Assembly: GCA_004557655.1 (NCBI GenBank)
Contig: SFGJ01000009.1
Span: 1-53,671, forward strand
Direction of reading: 5' to 3'
DNA: 53,671 nt
Source of the DNA: Clostridiales bacterium
Lineage (GTDB): Bacteria; Bacillota; Clostridia; Oscillospirales; Oscillospiraceae
The position numbers and the translations under genes are program-made. This document shows positions 37,421-44,881 of this stretch, piece by piece; positions within the stretch are counted from its first letter, which is position 1, and each line of letters begins with the position of its first letter. Under the pieces are notes generated by a model, which was not told where the DNA came from, did not search any database, and saw nothing but the letters and a program-made list of their open reading frames with translations.

Positions 37421-37533
37421 AGGCTCTCCCCTTTCTATGCCCCAGCCTATGTGTCTGCCGCCGAGATGGTGTCTGTCCTGTCGATAGAGCGGTTAAAAAC
37501 GCTGAAAAATCCTCGGGTTTTTAAAAAAAAGAA

Positions 37534-37562
37534 TTGACAAGACCCCCTGAGTATGGTAACAT
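37534..37562 (+). promoter_or_regulatory. Promoter of the tRNA cluster
   Basis: TTGACA (37534-37539) and TAACAT (37557-37562) are 17 bp apart, about 29 bp before tRNA-Met. Confidence 0.75.
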
Positions 37563-37590
37563 AATTCTTGCCTGTCAGGGGCTGACTTAT

Positions 37591-37667
37591 GGCGGCGTAG
37601 CTCAGTTGGCTAGAGCATGCGGTTCATACCCGCAGTGTCACCGGTTCAAATCCAGTCGCCGCTACCA
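37591..37667 (+). tRNA. tRNA-Met (CAT)
   Basis: The 77-nt cloverleaf includes encoded CCA. Acceptor GGCGGCG pairs with CGCCGCT. The anticodon loop TTCATAC reads CAT within the stem TGCGG/CCGCA, and the T-arm has GGTTCAAATCC. The stem lacks the three G-C pairs of an initiator, so it is elongator Met; a CAT-anticodon isoleucine tRNA cannot be fully excluded. Confidence 0.93.
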
Positions 37668-37669
37668 TG

Positions 37670-37700
37670 TTCCCCTGAGATGCCGCGCATCTCAGGGGAA
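37670..37700 (+). other. Perfect hairpin between tRNA-Met and tRNA-Glu
   Basis: A 14-bp perfect stem (37670-37683 with 37687-37700) with a three-base loop fills the spacer and is followed by CCCTTT. It could be an RNase processing signal or partial terminator. Confidence 0.7.
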
Positions 37701-37714
37701 TCCCTTTCAGCAAT

Positions 37715-37789
37715 GGCCCGTTGGTCAAGTGGTTAAGACACGGCCCTTTCACGGCTGTAACATGGGTTCGAGTCCCGTACGGGTCACCA
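37715..37789 (+). tRNA. tRNA-Glu (TTC)
   Basis: The 75-nt cloverleaf includes encoded CCA. Acceptor GGCCCGT pairs with ACGGGTC, the anticodon loop CTTTCAC reads TTC, and the T-arm has GGGTTCGAGTCCC. Confidence 0.96.
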
Positions 37790-37791
37790 CA

Positions 37792-37814
37792 CGGCAATCC
37801 GTCACGGGTTGCCG
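37792..37814 (+). other. Hairpin between tRNA-Glu and tRNA-Val
   Basis: CGGCAATCC and GGGTTGCCG form a 9-bp stem with one T-G pair in the spacer, mirroring the hairpin in the preceding spacer. Confidence 0.6.
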
Positions 37815-37819
37815 AATAC

Positions 37820-37896
37820 GGAGGCTTAGCTCAGCTGGTTAGAGCGCCTGCTTCACACGCAGGAGGTCACTGGTTCGAGTCCAGCAGTCTCCACCA
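37820..37896 (+). tRNA. tRNA-Val (CAC)
   Basis: The 77-nt cloverleaf includes encoded CCA. Acceptor GGAGGCT pairs with AGTCTCC, the anticodon loop TTCACAC reads CAC, and the T-arm has TGGTTCGAGTCCA. Its 3' end faces an integrase gene 164 bp away. Confidence 0.96.
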
Positions 37897-37897
37897 A

Positions 37898-37942
37898 GAG
37901 AAAACCTTGGAAACCTTGTGTTTCCAAGGTTTTCTCGTTTTT
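37898..37942 (+). terminator. Terminator of the tRNA cluster
   Basis: A 16-bp perfect stem (37898-37913 with 37921-37936) with a CCTTGTG loop is followed by GTTTTTG, one base after the tRNA-Val CCA. Confidence 0.93.
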
Positions 37943-37993
37943 GATGGAATTTTCAATGTCTGTGTGTGACGGACACTTTGCTACCTTGTGTTT
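37913..37993. repeat. 11-bp direct repeat beside the integrase
   Basis: ACCTTGTGTTT occurs at 37913-37923, in the terminator loop, and again at 37983-37993. Just beyond, AAGCTGTA occurs twice in tandem near 38024-38037. These repeats between the tRNA and the integrase are candidate core or arm sites for the recombinase. Confidence 0.4.
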
Positions 37994-38059
37994 TCGGATG
38001 TTGCCTTGTTTTAGGTCTCAAGCTGTATTAAGCTGTACGGCTTTTGGGTCCTGAGAGCC

Positions 38060-39388
38060 TTACAAATACTTGAGATTCACGGTCATGTCCTCTGATAACA
38101 TCGGGTCGATCTGCTGTAACTGTGCTCTGACGGCTTCTGCGCTGCGCTTCGGTGTGTAGGTGCCGTCCATCAGCTGCTGCGAGGCGGTATCCACAGCGGC
38201 AGCGACACCAGCAAATACCTCCGGCACCACATGAGTATAGATGCCCAGCGTGGTGGATACGTCCCGGTGACCCAACAGCTTCTGGACGATCTTGGGATTG
38301 ATCTCCTGCTCCAAAAGCATGGAGGCATAGGTGTGGCGATACCGATGGAGATTCAAGCCCTCGCCGGAAAAGCCGTTGCGATCCAGGAAGTGACGATAGC
38401 TGGCGCGGAAGCCACTGTATGTTCGCATGGACATGGTGCGTGTGCTGATGAAAATGAAACCCTCCGGTGTCAGCACCTCCAGACCTTTCGGCAGTGTCGC
38501 CACATAGCGCATCCATTCCCGCAGCCGTGTCAGCACCAACTCCGGTGCCTGAATGACGCGATGGGACGTGCGGGTCTTAGTGGAGCCCAGCGCATCGGTC
38601 ATATCTATTGTTTTCCCGTTCTCATCAAAAGTCAGCTCCCGTGTCACGGACTGAGCAATGGTGATGGTGTGGGCCGCAAAGTCAATATGCTTCCATTGGA
38701 GTGCCAGCAACTCGCCGATGCGCATGCCGGTAAACAGCAGCGTAGTAATGATGGGGCGCATGATAGGATCCTTCTGCGCTGCGGCCAGCACCGCTTCACG
38801 CTGAGCAATGGGGATGACTTTTTCCTCCGATTCCGGGCGCTGCGGCTGCCGGGGCAGCTTTGTGCTGCGGACAGGATTGATCGGTGCCAGAGACATTTCT
38901 ACTGCATAGTCGTACAGCTGGATCAGGATACTGCGCACCAAAGAAGTGGTGCGGCGGGAGAGCTGCTTTTCCGCTTGCAGATAATAGAGGAACGTCTGGA
39001 TGCGGGAGGCTGTCAGCTCCGCCACAGGGATGTCTCCCAATGCAGGAACGATATGTAACCGTTCGCAGGAATAATACAGCTCCATGGTACGGCTGCAAAC
39101 CTCATAGGTTTTGAACGTGGTCAGCCAGCGGTGCAGAAAGTCCTTCAGCAGCAATTCGGATGCCAGTGAAGGAGCGGCCTTGGATGTTTCGGAAACCAGC
39201 GTCAGGGCGATCCAGTGCGCCGCTTCCTCACGGGTGTTGGCGTAGGTGTATTTGCGGATGGGCTTGCCGGTATCGGGGTGATAGCCTACGGTCACCTGAC
39301 CGACCCATTTGCCGTCCTTGCGGCGATAGACGCTGCCTTCGTTCTTTCCACGGCGTGTGGTTTTGGGCTTGCTTGGTTTACGCGGCAT
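38060..39388 (-). CDS. Tyrosine recombinase, Tn916/phage integrase type
   Basis: The 442-residue protein has an AP2-like arm-binding domain at the N-terminus (GSVYRRKDGKWVGQVTVG, about 18-60), a core-binding SAM-like domain (about 90-170) and a catalytic domain. The active-site residues are visible: Arg in TGMRIGELLAL near 228, HRYRH near 350, and LGHRDVSTTLGIY with His and the nucleophile Tyr near 375-387. It would integrate and excise the element. It is adjacent to the tRNA-Val 3' end and follows the excisionase-like gene, the usual int-xis order read inward. Confidence 0.93.
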   Translation of the reverse strand: MPRKPSKPKTTRRGKNEGSVYRRKDGKWVGQVTVGYHPDTGKPIRKYTYANTREEAAHWIALTLVSETSKAAPSLASELLLKDFLHRWLTTFKTYEVCSRTMELYYSCERLHIVPALGDIPVAELTASRIQTFLYYLQAEKQLSRRTTSLVRSILIQLYDYAVEMSLAPINPVRSTKLPRQPQRPESEEKVIPIAQREAVLAAAQKDPIMRPIITTLLFTGMRIGELLALQWKHIDFAAHTITIAQSVTRELTFDENGKTIDMTDALGSTKTRTSHRVIQAPELVLTRLREWMRYVATLPKGLEVLTPEGFIFISTRTMSMRTYSGFRASYRHFLDRNGFSGEGLNLHRYRHTYASMLLEQEINPKIVQKLLGHRDVSTTLGIYTHVVPEVFAGVAAAVDTASQQLMDGTYTPKRSAEAVRAQLQQIDPMLSEDMTVNLKYL

Positions 39389-39485
39389 GAATGATTCCCT
39401 CCTTTTGCCGCGCAGGGAAGATCATAATATTATTATACGACAGCAGGAGGTCATCCTGCAAATTTTTTCTTTGCGGCGTTGTCAT

Positions 39486-39683
39486 TTAAAACTTCCTCCC
39501 ATCCAAAAACTCCAGCAGAGCTTCCCTCGGAATACGGATCTGCCTACCAATGCGGACACTCCGTATCTGTCCGCTGCGGATCAGCTCGTAGGCGGTGTTG
39601 CGGCCGATGCCAAGAATGGGCATCAAGTCCTCTACTCGCAGAATCATGGGGAGGTCTCTTAGATCACGATACTTATTCTCCAC
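39486..39683 (-). CDS. Excisionase-like HTH protein
   Basis: The 65-residue protein has the MerR/Xis-type winged helix: RVEDLMPILGIGRNTAYELI, then RSVRIGRQIRIPREALLEFL. This pattern is annotated as helix-turn-helix or excisionase family. It likely bends att DNA and sets recombination direction. The start overlaps the end of the upstream recombinase gene by 11 bp, so both are on one transcript. Confidence 0.88.
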   Translation of the reverse strand: MENKYRDLRDLPMILRVEDLMPILGIGRNTAYELIRSGQIRSVRIGRQIRIPREALLEFLDGRKF

Positions 39684-40587
39684 GGGCAGAACCTCCTTTC
39701 ACGGACGCCAGATAGATGTTCGTCACGTCGGGCCGCTCATGTCCCAACAGCCGGGATACGGTAAAATGGGCATCCAACGGCGTCATGCCGCCGTTGACGA
39801 GGGAAGTGTACTTTTCGGCGGCGTAGGTATGCCGCAGCCCATGGAAGGTAATGCGCCTGTCCGGTGCGGTGGGGTCACAGATGGCGTCACGGTGGCGGAG
39901 GATGAACTGCTGCATGCTGTTGATGGCTCGGTCAGTGGGGATGCCATCCGGCACCAACAGCTTGTGGCCGCGTTCGGTTTTGTACAGCAGCCGTTGCAGC
40001 ATCATCGTAATACGGTCGTCCTCGATGGGAACGATACGGATTTTGCCGCCCTTGCCTTTTACGGTGAGGGCGTTTTCCCGCAGTGCACACTCCGCCGCGG
40101 CGGTGTCCATGCGGAAACACTCATGGATGCGTAGGCCGGCGTAACGAGCCAGATACAGGGCGAGGATGTAATCCTCCCGCTCCTCTGCCATGGCGCGGCC
40201 AATCAGCTTACCGAACTCCGAGTTCGTCCATGTACGATCCTGCTGCCCGAAGCGGCGGCGTTCCAAGGCTACGCCCAGTTCTTCGTTGCCTGGCAGCGTA
40301 TAGCGGGGATGGGACATCTTGTCGTGGAAGAAACGGATAGCGGAGAGGTCGGTCTTGATGGTGCTGGCGGATTTGCCCTGCGCCTGCAAATAGAGGACGT
40401 AGCTCACCAGATGCTTGCCGCTGATGTTCTCCAGCTTTTGCAGATGGTAGTGGGCGGCGAGGTAGGCGCAGAAACGCTTGACCGCCTCATAGTAGCGATC
40501 CTTCGTGCGAAAGCTGCCCTGCCGGTTGTGCCGCGCCAGCTTGTCCAACTGGGTAACGAGGGTGTGGTAAATGCCTTTTGTGGTCAT
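39673..40587 (-). CDS. Second tyrosine recombinase (XerC/D-like)
   Basis: The 304-residue protein has a core-binding domain (about 1-115) and a catalytic domain with Arg in RYAGLRIHECFRM near 175, HGLRHTYAAE near 255, and LLGHERPDVTNIYL near 285-298 with the Tyr nucleophile. It lacks the AP2-like arm-binding domain of the neighbouring integrase. AAGGAGA precedes the ATG at 40587; an earlier ATG lacks such a site. Two different tyrosine recombinases with an excisionase between them suggest a mobile-element module, although no relaxase or transfer gene is present in the window. Confidence 0.88.
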   Translation of the reverse strand: MTTKGIYHTLVTQLDKLARHNRQGSFRTKDRYYEAVKRFCAYLAAHYHLQKLENISGKHLVSYVLYLQAQGKSASTIKTDLSAIRFFHDKMSHPRYTLPGNEELGVALERRRFGQQDRTWTNSEFGKLIGRAMAEEREDYILALYLARYAGLRIHECFRMDTAAAECALRENALTVKGKGGKIRIVPIEDDRITMMLQRLLYKTERGHKLLVPDGIPTDRAINSMQQFILRHRDAICDPTAPDRRITFHGLRHTYAAEKYTSLVNGGMTPLDAHFTVSRLLGHERPDVTNIYLASVKGGSARGE

Positions 40588-40868
40588 ATAAAGAAATCTC
40601 CTTGTAATCGTAGTCGTGTTCAGATGGACGCACTTCACCCGTTGGCAAGGAGAGCCATTTCCGGCGTATCTCCGCAGAAATAATAGACTGCCGCAGGCGG
40701 AAAGCCTTGGTGCTGTGTGTTTTTCGAGGTCTGCCCGTATGTCTGTCTCTCTTTACTTGTGCCAGGTCAGTACGCTGCCACATGGGGCAAATATGCCCTG
40801 CTCCGATGGAGCGGTGGTGGACACCAGGCCGCTGAACACGGCTGCGGAAGGCTCCGCCGGTGTCCTGT

Positions 40869-40888
40869 GATCCGTCCGGCGACGGATC
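40869..40888. other. Hairpin in the accessory region
   Basis: GATCCGTC and GACGGATC form an 8-bp stem with a CGGC loop. It lies in a stretch rich in short inverted repeats upstream of the recombinases. Role unknown; an origin of transfer or structured RNA is possible but unsupported. Confidence 0.4.
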
Positions 40889-41022
40889 AAGAATGCGCGA
40901 TACCCCGTATAACCGGCGCCGCACTCTGACTGCGGCATACAGGGCGGGAGCTTGCCTCTCCCTTGACGATTTTCCTGCCGTATCGTCCCAACGGCTTTTT
41001 CAAAACTTCTTTTTTCTGATCT

Positions 41023-41043
41023 GCGCCGAATTGATTTCGGCGC
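41023..41043 (+). terminator. Plus-strand terminator-like hairpin
   Basis: GCGCCGAA and TTCGGCGC with a five-base loop are followed on the plus strand by GTTTTCTTTT. No plus-strand gene is evident before it. Confidence 0.5.
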
Positions 41044-41097
41044 GTTTTCTTTTCCTGCGGTATCGCGGCGGTGGCAAGTGCCGCGACAAAATAATAA

Positions 41098-41124
41098 GCA
41101 AAAACGCAGGAAGAATCTTCCTGC
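41098..41124 (-). terminator. Minus-strand terminator / attenuator before the recombinases
   Basis: GCAGGAAG and CTTCCTGC with a three-base loop are followed on the minus strand by GTTTTTGC. It would stop a transcript starting near 41500 after about 400 nt, before the recombinase genes. Confidence 0.7.
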
Positions 41125-41280
41125 CGTTTCGGCTTCATACGATCCTTCCTGCGTTTGCAGTATTGTTCAATTCTGGTGGCCACCCGTTTTTCGGGAGGCG
41201 CATTTTGACATACTTCGGGTTCTTAGTCAGAGCGAAAAGCTGCTGATAATGCTTTCCACCCGTGCCTGCTCTGCTCCGAC

Positions 41281-41424
41281 CTAAATGCGCGATGCCTTAA
41301 GTACAGGCACATCATAGCACGGCGGCGGGGCGGCGTACAGGTGGAAAATGCCGCGAGAAAAATTTCCCGCAGCATAGTCGTTGAAATACGAGGGCGCAAT
41401 GACCCTAATCTCAGACGGGAGCAT
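41281..41424 (-). CDS. Small reading frame, 47 aa, in the recombinase leader
   Basis: The ATG at 41424 is preceded by GAGGAG with four-base spacing, and the frame ends in TAG at 41281. The predicted peptide starts MLPSEIRVIAPSYFNDY and has no recognised domain. It lies about 75 nt downstream of the palindrome-controlled minus-strand promoter and upstream of a terminator, so it could be a leader peptide or a small regulatory protein. Coding status rests on the ribosome binding site and position only. Confidence 0.4.
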   Translation of the reverse strand: MLPSEIRVIAPSYFNDYAAGNFSRGIFHLYAAPPPCYDVPVLKASRI

Positions 41425-41508
41425 GGTGCTCCTCAAGTACAAACTTAACAACGTGTGCGATGCAGATCACAGACCTGCAAATGGTGCACAAAGAACAATG
41501 ATAATTCT

Positions 41509-41537
41509 TATATACCACAATATATTGTGGTTGTCAA
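41509..41537 (-). promoter_or_regulatory. Promoter with an 18-bp palindromic operator in its spacer
   Basis: On the minus strand TTGACA (41537-41532) and TATATA (41514-41509) are 17 bp apart, with an extended -10 TG. The perfect palindrome ACCACAATATATTGTGGT (41514-41531) fills the whole spacer, so a protein bound there would exclude RNA polymerase. Transcription would run toward the 47-codon frame, terminator and recombinase genes. Confidence 0.75.
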
Positions 41538-41582
41538 TATGGAAATGCTGACATATTGTTTTTCCAAGTCGTCGAAAATAGC

Positions 41583-41655
41583 TAATACGCATTATCTCCG
41601 TATTAAATGCGTATTACAGGCGCATCACGAAAATAATGCGTATTACGTGCGTATT
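41583..41655. repeat. Array of TGCGTATTA repeats upstream of the regulated promoter
   Basis: TGCGTATTA occurs at 41608-41616 and 41637-41645, with TGCGTATT at 41648-41655 and the inverse TAATACGCA at 41583-41591. All lie 46-118 bp upstream of the minus-strand -35 box. The last two copies are 11 bp apart, one helical turn. This is a likely binding array for a DNA-binding protein. Confidence 0.65.
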
Positions 41656-41808
41656 GGATAATTTGAACTGTAAACATGCCCTGATTACTCAGAAGGAAGG
41701 ACGGTGACTAATTGCCTCGGTCGTCCTGAATAATCACTATATATTTTGTCAATTTGCTTGAGCTGGGGCAATAATCCCAGCAGAAAGCTTTTACTCCCTT
41801 AATAGACT

Positions 41809-41856
41809 AACTCCCTGTGCAAAGAGGTCAAACACTCTTAGCGCAGGGAGTTTTTG
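41809..41856 (+). terminator. Plus-strand terminator in the accessory region
   Basis: AACTCCCTGTGC and GCGCAGGGAGTT pair (one G-T) around a loop with a further AAGAG/CTCTT stem. T5 follows on the plus strand. No plus-strand gene precedes it, so it may end an unrecognised RNA or be the residue of a lost gene. Confidence 0.7.
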
Positions 41857-41990
41857 CGTCAGGGCGGTTTTATTGAATCAGCCCATACTTTTTGAAAAAT
41901 ACTAAATCGTCGTCAATCAGCATATTAACCATCTACACAGAGCGGTCACGGTATCCTTTGCAATGACGGATTCGTACAGCGCCGTATTTC

Positions 41991-43430
<1,440 letters not shown>

Positions 43431-43439
43431 ATGGGCGTA

Positions 43440-43631
43440 TTTCGGAGAAATAAAATTTCGCCACGTGTGGAATACACCAGCCGCGATGATAACCTCATCC
43501 TCTCGTTGATAGAAAACAATCTGTGTAGGGAGATCATGCTCGTGGTGCGCAGCATCGAGAATGCGTCGCCGGCCGCCGTACACTTCATTGAGTTTTTCAA
43601 AAAACACCTTGCGCAAGCAGCTCCACAATAA
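43440..43631 (+). pseudogene. Probable LysR-family regulator remnant (C-terminal end)
   Basis: On the plus strand the translated end reads PRVEYTSRDDNLILSLIE, then REIMLVVRSIENASPAAV and HFIEFFKKHLAQAAPQ before a stop. This resembles the last part of LysR effector domains (a strand, then RS..SPAA..F.eF). The expected 30 or so residues between the two blocks are missing, as is everything upstream of the junction with the oxidoreductase fragment. The assignment rests on a short stretch. Confidence 0.5.
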
Positions 43632-43822
43632 CAAAACCTGACACACAGGCTCTGTCCGATATACAAAAAAGGTCAACGCCTGATGCCAGTTCCTTGATCG
43701 CAAAGGGGTCACTTTGCGCCGCCGCGCACTCTGATCCTGAATGCGAACCAAGCGCGGAAACGACAGTGGAGCAATAGAAGGATACAATAGATACTTCCTT
43801 GTGCCATTGTGCCGAAAGCGCA

Positions 43823-43869
43823 AAAAGGAGGGGGAAAGCGTTGGGCTCCAACGCTTTCCCCCTCCTTTT
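43823..43869. terminator. Strong terminator after the IclR regulator gene
   Basis: Two 22-bp arms (43823-43844 and 43848-43869) with a GCT loop end in T4 on the plus strand and T5 on the minus strand. It lies 25 bp past the IclR stop. The stretch 43632-43822 just left of it shows no gene. Confidence 0.9.
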
Positions 43870-43894
43870 CCTGTTATGGGCGAAAAGGGAGGCA

Positions 43895-44668
43895 TCACAC
43901 ATGCCAGCCCATGAGCTGACTGATGGCACCGGCTGTCTCCTGCAGGGGGGCGACCAGCTGCGCCATGGTGTCGTCCGTCATTCTGGCGGCGGGGCCGGAG
44001 ATGCTGATGGCTCCCACGGGGTCGCCCTTCCAGTTCCGCACCGGGGCTGCCATACAGCGGACGCCTAGATCGTGCTCCTCATCGTCGATGGCATAGCCGC
44101 GCTCCCGCACACGCACCAGATCCTCCCGCAGAGCTTCCAGCGTGGTGAGGGTCTTTGGCGTGAACTGGACGACCTGCGAGCCGTTCCAGATCTTCTCTAC
44201 CTCGTCCTCCGGCAGATACGCCATAATGCTCTTGCCGACGCCCGTGCAGTACATGGGGTTGTGGAGTCCCACGGAGGAGGTGATGTTGATGGGGCGGAGG
44301 AACGGCTCAAACTTGTGGAGGTACACGACCTCGTTTCCGTCCCGTTCCACCAAGTGCACGATCTCCTTTGCGTCGTTGGACAGCTTCTCCAGCATCGGCT
44401 TGGAGGCGGAGAAAAGATCCAGCACCATGGAGACGCGGCGGGAGATCTCGTAGAGCCGCAGCGTCAGGCGGTATTTCCCGTTGTCCGGGTCCTTCCGCAC
44501 GTACCCCCGATTCGCCAGAGCCGACAAAAGCCGGTGGGCGGTGCTGGCGTGCAGGGATGTGGCTGACGCCAGATCCGACAGGGAAAGCCCTGTCGGCGTT
44601 GCAGACAAAGTCTCTAAAATGTCCAATATCCGGTCAATTGACTGAACCGGTCCGGTACCCTCTTTCAT
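43895..44668 (-). CDS. IclR-family transcriptional regulator
   Basis: The 257-residue protein has an N-terminal winged helix (about 5-65: SIDRILDILETLS, LSLSDLASATSLHASTAHRLLSAL). The C-terminal GAF-like effector domain of IclR proteins follows (GVGKSIMAYLPEDEVEKIW, the ERGYAIDDEEHDLGVRCMAAPV signature, and ISISGPAARMT). It binds a small acid that relieves or changes DNA binding. The ATG at 44668 follows AAAGGGG. The gene is divergent from the symporter gene, and similar inverted operator candidates lie just after each start site, so it probably regulates itself and the catabolic genes. Confidence 0.93.
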   Translation of the reverse strand: MKEGTGPVQSIDRILDILETLSATPTGLSLSDLASATSLHASTAHRLLSALANRGYVRKDPDNGKYRLTLRLYEISRRVSMVLDLFSASKPMLEKLSNDAKEIVHLVERDGNEVVYLHKFEPFLRPINITSSVGLHNPMYCTGVGKSIMAYLPEDEVEKIWNGSQVVQFTPKTLTTLEALREDLVRVRERGYAIDDEEHDLGVRCMAAPVRNWKGDPVGAISISGPAARMTDDTMAQLVAPLQETAGAISQLMGWHV

Positions 44669-44677
44669 ATATACCCC

Positions 44678-44693
44678 TTTCCACATTGCGAAA
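44678..44693. promoter_or_regulatory. Operator candidate A (IclR gene side)
   Basis: TTTCCACATTGCGAAA is a 16-bp imperfect palindrome at about +4 to +19 of the iclR transcript. It matches the reverse complement of operator B in 13 of 16 positions. Confidence 0.6.
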
Positions 44694-44703
44694 TCACACC
44701 TTA

Positions 44704-44732
44704 ATAATACCCCTTTTTTTGTCGTTTTGCAA
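44704..44732 (-). promoter_or_regulatory. Promoter of the IclR regulator gene
   Basis: TTGCAA (44732-44727) and TATTAT (44709-44704) are 17 bp apart on the minus strand. Confidence 0.75.
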
Positions 44733-44767
44733 TAGATTACGACGGCTTTTTTGGTAAAAATGCGGGA

Positions 44768-44796
44768 TTGACATTTGACAAACTTTTGGCAATAAT
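44768..44796 (+). promoter_or_regulatory. Promoter of the symporter/catabolic operon
   Basis: TTGACA (44768-44773) and AATAAT (44791-44796) are 17 bp apart. A second TTGACA overlaps the spacer (44776-44781). The -10 is non-ideal, which may suit a regulated promoter. Confidence 0.65.
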
Positions 44797-44826
44797 ATAG
44801 GCAAGATTCCATCTTGTGATACTTAA

Positions 44827-44842
44827 TTTCACATTATGGAAA
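44827..44842. promoter_or_regulatory. Operator candidate B (symporter side)
   Basis: TTTCACATTATGGAAA is at about +24 to +39 of the symporter transcript. Inverted, it matches operator A in 13 of 16 positions. Confidence 0.6.
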
Positions 44843-44881
44843 AACACGTGAAAGGAAAATGGTTAAGAGGAGGAAAAAATC

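Larger units (their letters stand above)
40588..41990. other. Accessory non-coding region upstream of the recombinase module
   Basis: No convincing protein gene longer than 47 residues is seen in these 1.4 kb. It contains, from left to right: a hairpin (40869-40888), a plus-strand terminator-like hairpin (41023-41043), a minus-strand terminator (41098-41124), a 47-codon reading frame (41281-41424), a minus-strand promoter with a palindrome in its spacer (41509-41537), a repeat array (41583-41655) and a plus-strand terminator (41809-41856). Base composition around 41.4-41.8 kb is much more A/T-rich than the neighbours, consistent with transferred DNA. Confidence 0.6.

Noticed and set aside
40487..40924. 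A 145-codon minus-strand frame overlapping the second recombinase
   Set aside because: It overlaps the start of the recombinase in a different frame and crosses its ribosome site; no domain.
40887..41183. A 98-codon minus-strand frame in the accessory region
   Set aside because: It spans a terminator hairpin and another palindrome and has no ribosome binding site or recognisable domain.
41583..41655. CRISPR array or plasmid iterons
   Set aside because: The repeats are only 8-9 bp, unevenly spaced and in both orientations. No cas or replication initiator gene is present.
37820..41990. A right-hand attachment site copying the tRNA-Val 3' end
   Set aside because: I looked for the T-arm and acceptor sequence between the recombinases and 42 kb and found no second copy. 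If one exists it must lie outside or be degenerate.
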